This document shows positions 46,166 to 54,879 of a DNA stretch of 64,000 bases, one piece after another. Position 1 is the stretch's first letter. The number at the start of each line of letters is the position of its first letter. This stretch comes from Williamsia limnetica (GTDB lineage: Bacteria > Actinomycetota > Actinomycetes > Mycobacteriales > Mycobacteriaceae). The stretch covers positions 186,001 to 250,000 of the forward strand of contig NZ_QJSP01000003.1 of NCBI RefSeq assembly GCF_003217475.1, in the 5' to 3' direction. Under the pieces are notes generated by a model. It did no database searches. It was given only the letters and a program-made list of their open reading frames with translations, and was not told where the DNA came from. Position numbers and translations under genes: made by a program.

Positions 46166-47275
46166 ATGAAATTTGGAATCTTCACGATGCCCGAGCATCC
46201 GCCACGGGAGAACTGGACTCTGTCCTACGACCGTGACATCGATGATGTCGTGCTCGCCGAGAAGCTGGGTTTCGACGAGTACTGGATCGGCGAGCACCAC
46301 ACCGGCGGCTACGAAAACGTGCCGGTGCCCGAATACATGCTGGCCAAAGCGTCGGCGGTGACGCATCGGATCAAACTCGCGACCGGAGTGGTCAATCTCC
46401 CCTTCCAAGACCCGTTCCAAGTCGCCGAGCGTCTCGCTTTCCTCGACCACCTGACCCACGGTCGGTTGATCTACGGATTTGGCGGCGGCGGTCTCCCGTC
46501 GGACAAAGCCCTGTTCGAGATGCCGGTCGAAGAAGGAACCCCTCGCACGAACGAGGCGCTCGAGATCATCGAAAAGCTCCTCGTCTCGGAAAGCCCCGTC
46601 GATCACGACGGCATCTTCTGGCAATACAAGAATCGTCAGCTACAGGTCGGGCCCCATCAGATGGTGCCGCCCTTCGCCGTCGCAGGCCTCACCGGCACAC
46701 ACAACTTTCGCAAGTGCGGTGAACGCGGCTGGATTCCGGTCAGCGTCTACTTCGCGCCGCTCGACTCCGCAGACAACCCACACGGTCCCGACCTAGTCGA
46801 CCACGCGAATGCCATTGTCGCGGGCGCGAAGGATTCCGGCCTCGATCCCGATCTCGCCCGCGAACAATGGCGAATCTCGCGCGAGGTCTATGTTTCCGCG
46901 AACAAGAACCAGGCGATGAACGAGATTCGTGAAGGTGTCAACAGGTCGTACGATTACCTTCTCGGGTTGGGCCTGGGAGCGTTGATGAAACGTGACATCG
47001 AGATGGCCGATGCTGATCTCACCTTCGACTGGATGGTCGAGAACATTCCATGGGTGATCGGCAGCCCCGAGGATTGCACTCGCCAGATCAACGAGATCAA
47101 CGAAGCCGTGGGCGGCTTCGGTCACTTCCTCATCAATTCACGCGACTGGGTCGGCACCGACTACTGGAACAGATCGCTCGAATCGTTCGCGCGCTACGTG
47201 ATGCCACAGTTCCAACCGAACCAGCGACTCGCACGACGCGAGGCCTTGGCGGCGAAAGCCCTGGGCAAGAGCTGA
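46166..47275 (+). CDS. Luciferase-like (LLM) flavin-dependent monooxygenase
   Basis: A 369-residue TIM-barrel monooxygenase of the bacterial luciferase superfamily: MKFGIFTMPEHPP, GFDEYWIGEHHTGGYENVPVPE, IKLATGVVNLPFQDPFQVAE and LIYGFGGGGLPSDKALF. Members include type II Baeyer-Villiger enzymes (diketocamphane monooxygenases) and alkane or F420-linked oxidases. Here a flavin reductase directly precedes it, favouring FMNH2 use. AAGGAGG lies 7 bases before the ATG. In the island's scheme it would insert oxygen into a ketone formed by P450 plus SDR. The Baeyer-Villiger role is inference; the fold assignment is firm. Confidence 0.9.
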   Translation: MKFGIFTMPEHPPRENWTLSYDRDIDDVVLAEKLGFDEYWIGEHHTGGYENVPVPEYMLAKASAVTHRIKLATGVVNLPFQDPFQVAERLAFLDHLTHGRLIYGFGGGGLPSDKALFEMPVEEGTPRTNEALEIIEKLLVSESPVDHDGIFWQYKNRQLQVGPHQMVPPFAVAGLTGTHNFRKCGERGWIPVSVYFAPLDSADNPHGPDLVDHANAIVAGAKDSGLDPDLAREQWRISREVYVSANKNQAMNEIREGVNRSYDYLLGLGLGALMKRDIEMADADLTFDWMVENIPWVIGSPEDCTRQINEINEAVGGFGHFLINSRDWVGTDYWNRSLESFARYVMPQFQPNQRLARREALAAKALGKS

Positions 47276-47290
47276 CGACGACCGCTGATT

Positions 47291-47325
47291 GCCCGCTCGC
47301 CGGCCGGTCCGGCGGGCGAGTGGGC
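47291..47325 (+). terminator. GC-rich hairpin inside the plus arm
   Basis: GCCCGCTCGCC at 47291-47301 pairs with 47315-47325 (one G-T), with further pairing inside. It lies 17 bases after the monooxygenase stop and has no T-run; it may attenuate transcription or protect the upstream mRNA. Confidence 0.5.
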
Positions 47326-47408
47326 ATGTCCCCGGCGCCCCGTCAGCCGGGTGTGGGCGAGATACTGCCTGGCCCGAGAACATCGACTTGTCGAAATGAG
47401 GTAGGCAG

Positions 47409-47753
47409 ATGAAGGATCCGAGGCCTGTGGTCACCGACCTGCGCGTGCACGGAGTGGTCTGTGAGACATGCGGATTGGCGATGGCGACCGCACGCCCGAG
47501 GTGCGCCGAGTGCCGAAGTTCAGTAACCGCTGCAGAATTCGGCCCCGAGGGCTCTGTCTTCGCATCGACCATCGTGAGAATTGCAGTGGCAGACCGTGAA
47601 CCGCCCTATGCGCTCGCATACGTGAACCTCGACAACGGGCCACGGGTCCTCGCACACGTCGTTGGCCCACTCGACCTGCCGCCGCAAGTCGGTGGCAGGG
47701 TTCGCCTCCTACCCCAGGTCGACGGCGATCTCCGCGTCGAGGTGACTCGATGA
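47409..47753 (+). CDS. DUF35 zinc-ribbon/OB-fold protein, thiolase partner
   Basis: A 114-residue protein of the Zn-ribbon plus OB-fold (DUF35/DUF35_N) family. The ribbon is CETCG ... CAEC at residues 18-37, followed by an OB-like domain (GSVFASTIVRIAV, YALAYVNLDNGPRVLAHVVG). Proteins of this type bind SCP2-type thiolases, as the ChsH2 DUF35 domain binds the Ltp2 aldolase in steroid side-chain breakdown. The gene overlaps the thiolase gene by four bases (ATGA), which supports a complex. Confidence 0.9.
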   Translation: MKDPRPVVTDLRVHGVVCETCGLAMATARPRCAECRSSVTAAEFGPEGSVFASTIVRIAVADREPPYALAYVNLDNGPRVLAHVVGPLDLPPQVGGRVRLLPQVDGDLRVEVTR

Positions 47754-48895
47754 CTGCCTGGATCACTGCGGCCGGCACCTCCCAGTTCGGAAAACAGCGG
47801 GACAAGTCGATCAGCGAACTGGCCTGGACGGCCATTGGTGAGGCATTCGATGATCTGGATGCCACGGCGCCACCACGCATCGACGCCGTCTACGTCGGCA
47901 ACGTCTTCGGGGAACCAGGTATCGCGGTCCGCGCGGTGCAGGGCTTCGGGATAACTGAAGTACCGGTCTTTTGTTTCGAGAATGCTTGCGCAAGTGGCTC
48001 GGTCGCACTCCACGAAGCCAGGATCGCCATCGAAACCGGCAGGTTCGAGCAAGTTCTCGTGCTCGGGATCGAGGCCATGACCGGGCTCTTCACAGGGCCC
48101 ATCTCTCCTCAGCAAAGCGACGCGGAAGGACGCAGTGGGCTGGCGATGCCCGCGCTCTACGCAATGTCCGCGAGCAGGTGGCTCGCCGAGGATCGGGTGA
48201 CGGTGGATCAACTCGCGGCGGTGTCGGTGAAGAACCACGCACACGCGCTGTTCAACCCGCGAGCCCAGTACAGCGGCAGTTACGACATCGCCCAGGTGCT
48301 GGCGTCCCCGATGATCAGCGATCCGCTCACCCTCTTGCAGTGCAGTCCGTTGTCGGACGGGGCGGCGGCCGTAGTCGTCAGCGCACACTCGACAGGCGCT
48401 CAATCGGTGAAGATCAGCGCAACCGAACATCGATCCGGCAAGGCCTGGGACCACCGCAGCGACGCGGTCTGGGGCTACGACATCGTTCGCGCGACCGCCA
48501 CTGCGGCGTATGACGCAGCCGCTATTTCGCCAACGGACGTCGACTTCGCCGAAATACACGACGCCTTCACCATCGGTGAATTGGTGACCACCGAGGCTCT
48601 GCGCCTGGCGCCCGAGGGCGCTGCCGGACGGTACGCCCTGGGCGGCACCACCGCGCTCGGTGGATCTCTCCCGATCAACCCGTCGGGCGGACTGCTGTCG
48701 CGGGGTCACCCGCTCGGGGCCACCGGGGTCGCACAGGCCGTCGAGGCGGTGTGGCAGCTCCGTGGAGACGCCGGAGGCCGTCAGGTCGACGGGGCGCGCC
48801 GAGCCCTCACCGAGACGATGGGCGGCGGAGTCAGCGGCAGTGACGGCAACTCCTGCGTCGTATCCATATTTGAGCGAAATGAGGACGCAGCATGA
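47750..48895 (+). CDS. SCP2-type thiolase / retro-aldolase-like protein
   Basis: A 381-residue thiolase-fold protein: nucleophile Cys in FENACASGSVALHEA (near residue 82), IHDAFTIGE (near 266) and SRGHPLGATGVAQAVEA (near 318). The last thiolase motif (CxG near the C-terminus) reads GNSCVVSIF, as in lipid-transfer-type thiolases. With a DUF35 partner it may be a true thiolase or, like Ltp2, a retro-aldolase on a beta-hydroxy CoA ester. It would shorten the CoA ester made by the ligase of the minus arm. It overlaps the P450 gene by four bases. Confidence 0.9.
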   Translation: MTAWITAAGTSQFGKQRDKSISELAWTAIGEAFDDLDATAPPRIDAVYVGNVFGEPGIAVRAVQGFGITEVPVFCFENACASGSVALHEARIAIETGRFEQVLVLGIEAMTGLFTGPISPQQSDAEGRSGLAMPALYAMSASRWLAEDRVTVDQLAAVSVKNHAHALFNPRAQYSGSYDIAQVLASPMISDPLTLLQCSPLSDGAAAVVVSAHSTGAQSVKISATEHRSGKAWDHRSDAVWGYDIVRATATAAYDAAAISPTDVDFAEIHDAFTIGELVTTEALRLAPEGAAGRYALGGTTALGGSLPINPSGGLLSRGHPLGATGVAQAVEAVWQLRGDAGGRQVDGARRALTETMGGGVSGSDGNSCVVSIFERNEDAA

Positions 48896-50130
48896 GGTCG
48901 GGCGCCGACGATATACTGGGACCCACAGCGGTCGCAGACCCCTACTCGTACTTCGCCGAGTTGCGCGCCACTGATCCCGTGCACTGGATCGCTTCCTATC
49001 GGTCGTGGTTCGTCGTTCGGCACGACGACGTCTCCGAGGCTCTCAAGAGTGAGGATTTCTCGTCGGATCGTATCGCCCCGGTCATCGAGCGTCTGCGATC
49101 GAAAGACAGACCGGACATCTCCCTCATCGAGACTCTCGAATTGCTCAACGGGTGGCTGGTCTTCCGGAATCCGCCTGAACACACGAGATTTCGGCGACTT
49201 GTACACAAGGCGTTCTCGCCGCGCATGATCGCCGCCATGCGCGAAGAAGTCGTCTCCGTCGCAGGTGAGCTGATGGACCTCGCGGTCGCACGGAGTTCAC
49301 CCGACCGGCCGACCGACCTCATCCACGAGATCGCTTACCCATTGCCCGCCATCGTCATTGCCGGAATGCTGGGTGTACCACCTGAGGACAGGGACCTTTT
49401 CAAGGACTGGTCCGACGACATCTCGGCGCTGGTCTTCGGTGCACTCGACGACGAGGGAAGGCATGAGCGGGCCCGGCATGGAATGAGCGAACTGGTCCGC
49501 TACATCGGCGAACTTCTCGATCGCGTCCGCCTCCAACCCGGCGATGACCTCGCGACTGCACTCGTCGAGTCACGCGACGGTGAGGACGGGCTGACGAACG
49601 AAGAACTCATCGCCATCTGCGTCAACCTACTGTTCGGCGGACACGAGACCACTACGAATCTCATCGCGAACAGCATGCTCGGCCTACTGAAGAATCCGGA
49701 GCAGAAGGAACTCCTTCGCACCGATCCTGCGATCATCGGGGCGGCCATCGAAGAGTTCCTGCGCTATGACGGGCCTGCAAAATCCGTCGTCCGCGTCGTC
49801 GCAGCCGACACCGAACTGGGAGGGAAGTCGATGAAGCGCGGGGATCGGGTATTCCTCATGCTGGCGGGGGCCAATCACGACCCCGAAGTCTTCGATCGAC
49901 CCGACGAGCTCGATCTACGGCGTAAACCCAACAAACACATCGGCTTCGGTGCCGGCGTCCACTACTGTCTGGGCGCATCTCTGGCACGACTGGAGGCGAG
50001 CGTCGTGATTCCTCTTATGCTGGAGCGTTTTCCCGAATGCGAGCTCGGTTCCGAACAACTAGAGTGGGATCCCGTCCTGCTGACCCGAGGCATGAAGCAC
50101 CTGCCGGTGTTCTTGCACGCCGATCGATGA
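48892..50130 (+). CDS. Cytochrome P450
   Basis: A 412-residue soluble bacterial P450. The I-helix oxygen motif is LLFGGHETTTNL near residue 245; the K-helix ExxR position is in EEFLRYDGP, and the heme-binding loop is HIGFGAGVHYCLGASLARLEA with the Cys ligand near 359. FRNPPEHTRFRRLVHKAFSPR is the C-helix region. The P450 family cannot be named from motifs alone. Ferredoxin and reductase at the start of the same operon make a complete class I system. It probably performs the first hydroxylation of the island's substrate. Confidence 0.96.
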   Translation: MRSGADDILGPTAVADPYSYFAELRATDPVHWIASYRSWFVVRHDDVSEALKSEDFSSDRIAPVIERLRSKDRPDISLIETLELLNGWLVFRNPPEHTRFRRLVHKAFSPRMIAAMREEVVSVAGELMDLAVARSSPDRPTDLIHEIAYPLPAIVIAGMLGVPPEDRDLFKDWSDDISALVFGALDDEGRHERARHGMSELVRYIGELLDRVRLQPGDDLATALVESRDGEDGLTNEELIAICVNLLFGGHETTTNLIANSMLGLLKNPEQKELLRTDPAIIGAAIEEFLRYDGPAKSVVRVVAADTELGGKSMKRGDRVFLMLAGANHDPEVFDRPDELDLRRKPNKHIGFGAGVHYCLGASLARLEASVVIPLMLERFPECELGSEQLEWDPVLLTRGMKHLPVFLHADR

Positions 50131-50618
50131 CCGCGCACCTCTCGCTCGCAACCCGCAGTCCCCTGCGACTGTTCATACCGACCCGGTGTGGTGCGGCGCC
50201 CGTCGACCCCTCGGACGCCCGACAGTGGAGGGAGTTCACAGACCCGTCTGGTGACGTCACGTTCATCCGTTCCGACTATCTCGCGGGTGCCCATCGGCTG
50301 ACCCAGAATCTGCGCAGTCGCAGTTCATCACCTACCTCCCAGCCCACCGCGGTAGTACTTCAGATCGAAGTGGTGATCGATCGCGACCCGGCGACCGCTC
50401 GCCTAGCACTCGGGGGCGAGCCTCGCCGCGTCGACCATGGGCGGCCTACCTTCCAATTCGTGGGATCGCCTGCCGGGCTTACCGGATTGGTGGCAGACAT
50501 CTACATTGCCGAGGTGGCCGACGGTGTCGCCTTCGTCCCGCTGCTCCGGGCTCAGCACGCGCAAGACATCTGCGGGGATGTCGCAGCCCGGCTGCGCCGA
50601 AGAGGGATGATGTCCTGA
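50127..50618 (+). CDS. Unrecognised protein with weak LLM-like C-terminus, last gene of the plus arm
   Basis: A 163-residue protein that overlaps the P450 stop by four bases (ATGA), so it is translated with the operon. No family is recognised with confidence. The segment VVLQIEVVIDRDPATARLAL near residue 75 and the end GLVADIYIAEVADGVAFVPLLRAQHAQDICGDVAARLRRRGMMS resemble the last strands and helix of LLM-class flavin monooxygenases (ADGF-x-L-x-P ... ELQRRG), but at 163 residues it is less than half a barrel. No Cys, signal peptide or membrane helix is seen. It may be a remnant, or an accessory subunit of the 46.2-kb monooxygenase. Confidence 0.7.
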   Translation: MTAHLSLATRSPLRLFIPTRCGAAPVDPSDARQWREFTDPSGDVTFIRSDYLAGAHRLTQNLRSRSSSPTSQPTAVVLQIEVVIDRDPATARLALGGEPRRVDHGRPTFQFVGSPAGLTGLVADIYIAEVADGVAFVPLLRAQHAQDICGDVAARLRRRGMMS

Positions 50619-50660
50619 ACCGCGGCGCATCCGACGCGACCCCGAAACGAGCGAGGACCT

Positions 50661-50688
50661 TCCCGGGCCGGGCCGGGCCGGCCCGGGA
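50661..50688. terminator. Two-way terminator between the island and fadD35
   Basis: TCCCGGGCCGG and CCGGCCCGGGA form a perfect 11-base stem with a 6-base loop, between the convergent stops at 50618 and 50689. Confidence 0.75.
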
Positions 50689-52308
50689 TCACCCCCCGAG
50701 TAAGCCGACGGCCTGCTCTCGCATCTGCACTTTCCGGACCTTGCCGGTGACCGTCATCGGGAACTCGTCCACGATGTGCACGTACTTCGGAATCTTGTGC
50801 CGCGCCACCTTGCCGGCCGCGAACTCTCGCAGGTCTTGCGCCGTGAACTCTCCGGCGCCGTCGCGCAGCCGGACCCAGGCCATCAGTTCTTCGCCGTACT
50901 TCTCGTCCGGGACGCCGATCACCTGGGCATCGAGGATGTCGGGATGGGTATAGAGAAACTCCTCGATCTCGCGGGGGTAGATGTTCTCCCCACCCCGGAT
51001 GACCATGTCTTTGATCCGGCCCGTGATCTGCACGTACCCATCGGCATCCATCACGGCGAGATCACCGGTGTGCATCCACCCGTCAGAGTCCAACGCCTCC
51101 GCCGTCTTGTCCGGCTGATTCCAATAACCGACCATCACGCTGTAGCCACGTGTACAGAACTCGCCTGTCTCACCGCGTGGGGCGGTTTCGCCTGTCACCG
51201 GATCGACCACCTTGATCTCCAGGTGCGGACCCACCCGACCCACAGTGCCCACCCGGCGCTCGAAGGTGTCGTCGGCGCGGGTCTGTGTGGACACCGGCGA
51301 GGTCTCGGTCATGCCGTAGCAGATCGACACCTCGGACATGTGCATCTTGTTGATGACCTGTCGCATGACCTCCGCCGGACACGGCGAGCCCGCCATGATG
51401 CCGGTGCGCAGACTGCTCAGGTCGTACTCGTCGAAATCGGCGAGCGCCAGTTCGGCGATGAACATCGTCGGCACGCCGTAGAGACTTGTACACCGTTCGC
51501 CCTCAACCGCTTTGAGAGACAGCGCCGGATCGAAGCCGGGTGCCGGGATCACCATCGCCGCACCGTGGGTGGTGGCCGCGAGATTGCCCATCACCATGCC
51601 GAAGCAGTGATAGAACGGCACCGGGATACAGATCCGGTCGGCGTCGGTGTAATTGCAGAGTTCGCCGACGAGATAACCGTTGTTCAGGATGTTTCGATGA
51701 GACAGGGTGGCACCCTTGGGATTTCCCGTCGTACCGGACGTGTACTGGATGTTGATCGGATCATCCGGTGACAGTGCCGCTGCCGCGGCGTCGAGTGCCG
51801 AGAGTTCTGATTCGTCCGGTGTCGAGATGAGTTCGGCCCATTCCGGCGAACCGAGGAGTACCGCCGTCTCGAAGTCCGGACATTTCTCGAGCGCGGTGGC
51901 GAGCATCGCGGCGTAATCGGCATCGCGGAATTGCGGTGCAGCGATCACGATGCGGGCGCCGGATTGGTTCAGCGCGAACTCGATCTCGGTCTGTCGGTAC
52001 GCCGGGTTCAGGTTGACCAGGACCAGTCCGAGTTCTGCGGTGGCGTACTGGGTCAACACCCATTCTGCGCAGTTCGGAGCCCACAGACCCACGCGATCGC
52101 CCCGCGTGAGCCCACTGCGTGCGAGCCCGGCAGCCAGCGCGCGGACGTGCTCGCGGAACTCACGGTACGTCCAGCGCCGCCCCGTCGGGACGTCCACGAG
52201 GGCGTCGTTGCCGGAGAAGTTCTCTGCGGTCTGCCGCAGCGATTCTCCGATGGTGACGGTCAGCAGTGGCGGGTTCGACTCGCCCTGGGTGTACGACAAC
52301 TCGCTCAT
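50689..52308 (-). CDS. fadD35: Acyl-CoA synthetase, FadD35-like
   Basis: A 539-residue AMP-forming ligase: [22 protein letters not shown] near residue 187, [83 protein letters not shown], and the catalytic Lys in [13 protein letters not shown]. tuberculosis FadD35 (Rv2505c) belongs to the same leucine-type cluster. The ATG at 52308 follows GGAGCG; the longer open frame overlaps citE and is ignored. Likely substrates are short or branched acids such as isovalerate. It is the distal gene of the operon, 20 bases after citE. Confidence 0.9.
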   Translation of the reverse strand: MSELSYTQGESNPPLLTVTIGESLRQTAENFSGNDALVDVPTGRRWTYREFREHVRALAAGLARSGLTRGDRVGLWAPNCAEWVLTQYATAELGLVLVNLNPAYRQTEIEFALNQSGARIVIAAPQFRDADYAAMLATALEKCPDFETAVLLGSPEWAELISTPDESELSALDAAAAALSPDDPINIQYTSGTTGNPKGATLSHRNILNNGYLVGELCNYTDADRICIPVPFYHCFGMVMGNLAATTHGAAMVIPAPGFDPALSLKAVEGERCTSLYGVPTMFIAELALADFDEYDLSSLRTGIMAGSPCPAEVMRQVINKMHMSEVSICYGMTETSPVSTQTRADDTFERRVGTVGRVGPHLEIKVVDPVTGETAPRGETGEFCTRGYSVMVGYWNQPDKTAEALDSDGWMHTGDLAVMDADGYVQITGRIKDMVIRGGENIYPREIEEFLYTHPDILDAQVIGVPDEKYGEELMAWVRLRDGAGEFTAQDLREFAAGKVARHKIPKYVHIVDEFPMTVTGKVRKVQMREQAVGLLGG

Positions 52309-52328
52309 CTTCGACGCTCCTGATTGGT

Positions 52329-53165
52329 TTAGGTGCCGATGGACTCGGCCCGGCGCATGATCGCCTCCGCCTGACCGAGCAACGGCGAATCGATCATCTG
52401 ATTCCCCACCCTGAAAACGCCCCCTGGATTGTGCTGCGCCGCATCGAGAATTTCCCTGGCCCAACTGACCTCGTCCTCGGTCGGGCGATACGCCGAACGC
52501 ACGATCTCCACCTGCGACGGATGAATACATGCGGTGGCCTCGTAGCCGAGGTTCACCGCGTCGAGGGCCTCCGCGTGCAGACCGTCGGTGTCGGCGATCT
52601 CGATGTGCACCGAGTCGATCGCGAAGCGGCCATGGGTGGCGCAGGCCAACCGGACCATCGCTCTGACCTGACGGACCACGTCGCGATAGCGTCCGGTGTT
52701 GTCCTCGGCGGCGGTGAAACGACTCGAGCGACCCCCCATGGCGGCGACCAGGTCTTCTGCACCCCACATCAGTCCGATGCAATTGGGTGCCGCCGCGATC
52801 TCATCGGCGTGCATGGCACCGGTGGGTGTCTCGATCAGCGCGATCACCTGGTATCCGACGCCGGCGACTTCCTCTGCGCTCTCCGCCTTGGCCAGCATGA
52901 CCACGCGGTAGTCGGTCTGTGCGAGCGCTTTGATGTCCCTGAAGTGATCACCCGTGCCCGCGGAGTTGATGCGCACGATCGTGATGTTCGGATCGATCGG
53001 CGTATTGACCAGGGCTTCGCGCGCCTCGTCCCGAGATTCAGCGCGAACAGCATCCTCGAGATCGATGATGACGGCATCGGCTCGCTCCGCCGCCTTGGCG
53101 TACCGCTCCGGTCGATCGGCCGGGCAGAACAAAATCGCCGGCCCGGGTGGGCTCCAGTTGGTCAC
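52329..53165 (-). CDS. citE: CitE-like acyl-CoA lyase (Rv2498c type)
   Basis: A 278-residue HpcH/HpaI-CitE family TIM barrel: [30 protein letters not shown] with the Mg-binding acidic residue, [11 protein letters not shown] and [13 protein letters not shown]. The M. tuberculosis counterpart Rv2498c is reported to cleave (R)-HMG-CoA and citramalyl-CoA, joining leucine breakdown to itaconate use. The neighbours here (maoC, fadE19, accA1, accD1) are in the same order as in M. tuberculosis, so the same role is likely. Confidence 0.92.
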   Translation of the reverse strand: MTNWSPPGPAILFCPADRPERYAKAAERADAVIIDLEDAVRAESRDEAREALVNTPIDPNITIVRINSAGTGDHFRDIKALAQTDYRVVMLAKAESAEEVAGVGYQVIALIETPTGAMHADEIAAAPNCIGLMWGAEDLVAAMGGRSSRFTAAEDNTGRYRDVVRQVRAMVRLACATHGRFAIDSVHIEIADTDGLHAEALDAVNLGYEATACIHPSQVEIVRSAYRPTEDEVSWAREILDAAQHNPGGVFRVGNQMIDSPLLGQAEAIMRRAESIGT

Positions 53166-53188
53166 CGTGGTTCCTCCTGTGTGGTGTT

Positions 53189-53710
53189 TTACGGTTCCTT
53201 GCGTATCAGGGTCGAGCGCTGCGCGATGGCCACAACATCGCCGTGCTGGTTCTTTCCGACATGCCGCAATGACACCACGCCTTCACCGGGCCGCGATTTG
53301 CTTTCCCGTTTTCCCGTGCAGACCGTTTCGGCGTACAAGGTGTCGCCGTGGAACATTGGTTTGGGGAAAGCGATCTCCGAGAAACCCAGGTTCGCCACCA
53401 GAGTTCCCTGCGTCAGCTGGCTCACCGACAGACCGACGATCGTCGACAACGTGAGCATCGAATTCACGAGGCGCTCTCCGCCGAACCCCGGTTGGGTTGC
53501 GGCGAAAGCAGCATCGAGGTGCAGCGCTTGAGAGTTCATTGTCAGTGTGGTGAACAGTACGTTGTCTGCCTCGGTGACGGTGCGCCCGGGTCGGTGCTCG
53601 TAGACCGTGTCGACCTCGAACTCGTCGAACCACAAACCTCGCTGAGTCACCTTCTTGGGCTCGTCACCACCACCGACACCACCACTGTGATCGAGCTCCG
53701 AACCGCTCAC
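53189..53710 (-). CDS. MaoC-type (R)-specific enoyl-CoA hydratase (Rv2499c type)
   Basis: A 173-residue hot-dog-fold hydratase: GRTVTEADNVLFTTLTMNSQALHLDAAFA holds the hydratase-2 motif with the catalytic Asp/His-type region, followed by VNSMLTLSTIVGLSV and PMFHGDTLYAET. Placed between citE and an acyl-CoA dehydrogenase, it probably hydrates 3-methylglutaconyl-CoA to HMG-CoA. It overlaps the dehydrogenase gene by four bases. Confidence 0.9.
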   Translation of the reverse strand: MSGSELDHSGGVGGGDEPKKVTQRGLWFDEFEVDTVYEHRPGRTVTEADNVLFTTLTMNSQALHLDAAFAATQPGFGGERLVNSMLTLSTIVGLSVSQLTQGTLVANLGFSEIAFPKPMFHGDTLYAETVCTGKRESKSRPGEGVVSLRHVGKNQHGDVVAIAQRSTLIRKEP

Positions 53711-54879
53711 GAGAACCCCAATTCGCGGGCGATCAGCATGAGCTGGACCTCGGTGGTCCCCTCACCGATCTCGAGGATCTTCGAATCCCGGTAATGCCGC
53801 GCAACCGGGTACTCGTTCATGAATCCGTAGCCACCGTGAATCTGCGTGGCTGCACGGGCATTGTCCATCGCGGCTTCACTGGAGACCAGTTTCGCGATGG
53901 CCGCTTCCTTTTTGAAGGGCTTGCCGGCCAGCATTTTCGACGCGGCGTGGTAGTACGCCGTCCGCGCGGTGTGTGCCCGCGCCTCCATCCGGGCGATGGC
54001 GAACGACACCGACTGGTACTCCCCGATCGCGCGGCCGAACGACTGCCGTTCCTTGGCGTATTTGACGCTTTCGTCGACGCATCCCTGCGCCACGCCGGTC
54101 GCCAGCGCCGCGATGGCAATGCGGCCCTCATCGAGGATCGACAGAAAGTTTGCATATCCGCGACCGCGCTCGCCGAGCAGGTTCTCCACCGGCACCCTGG
54201 CGTCGGAGAAGCTCAGCGGATGGGTGTCCGAGGCGTTCCAACCGACCTTGTTGTAGGCAGGTTCGGCCACGAATCCCGGTGTGCCGCTCGGCACGATGAT
54301 GGTGGACAGCTCCTTGCGGGGCCGACCGTCCGGACCTGGTGTGCGATCGCCGGTGACCGCGGTGACCGTCACCAGCGAGGTGATGTCGGTGCCCGAGTTG
54401 GTGATGAACTGCTTCGAGCCGTTGATGATCCAGTGATCACCGTCTTCTTTCGCGGTGGTCGCCGTCGCCCCGGCATCCGACCCGGCACCGGGCTCCGTCA
54501 AACCGAAGCCGGCCAGTGCACGACCAGCGGTCAAGTCGGGCAGCCAGGTCTGCTTCTGGTCTTCGCTGCCGAACCGATAGATGGGCATCGCTCCCAGGCC
54601 GACCCCGGCCTCGAGGGTGATGGCCACCGACTGGTCGACCTTGCCCAGTTCCTCCAGTGCGAGGGACAACGCGAAGTAGTCGCCTCCCATGCCGCCGTAT
54701 TCCTCCGGGAAAGGCAGTCCGAACAGGCCCATCTCCCCCATCTGGCGCACCACGTCGTAGGGGAAGCTGTGTTCGGCATCGTGTTTCGCCGATACCGGTG
54801 CAACTACGGATTTCGCGAAGTCGGCAACGGTTTTGCGTAGCTCGTCGTATTCCGTTGTCAGATCATCGGTCACGCTCAT
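53707..54879 (-). CDS. fadE19: Acyl-CoA dehydrogenase, FadE19-like (isovaleryl-CoA type)
   Basis: A 390-residue FAD acyl-CoA dehydrogenase: [20 protein letters not shown] near residue 118, [42 protein letters not shown], and [33 protein letters not shown] at the C-terminus with the usual catalytic-base region. By position it matches M. tuberculosis fadE19 (Rv2500c) and should make 3-methylcrotonyl-CoA from isovaleryl-CoA. It overlaps accA1 by four bases and maoC by four, so the operon is tightly coupled. Confidence 0.93.
   Translation of the reverse strand: MSVTDDLTTEYDELRKTVADFAKSVVAPVSAKHDAEHSFPYDVVRQMGEMGLFGLPFPEEYGGMGGDYFALSLALEELGKVDQSVAITLEAGVGLGAMPIYRFGSEDQKQTWLPDLTAGRALAGFGLTEPGAGSDAGATATTAKEDGDHWIINGSKQFITNSGTDITSLVTVTAVTGDRTPGPDGRPRKELSTIIVPSGTPGFVAEPAYNKVGWNASDTHPLSFSDARVPVENLLGERGRGYANFLSILDEGRIAIAALATGVAQGCVDESVKYAKERQSFGRAIGEYQSVSFAIARMEARAHTARTAYYHAASKMLAGKPFKKEAAIAKLVSSEAAMDNARAATQIHGGYGFMNEYPVARHYRDSKILEIGEGTTEVQLMLIARELGFS

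Noticed and set aside
52266-53531. Long plus-strand reading frame of about 420 codons
   Set aside because: It spans the ends of three clear minus-strand genes (fadD35, citE, maoC) and is rich in Arg and His, as expected for antisense shadows.
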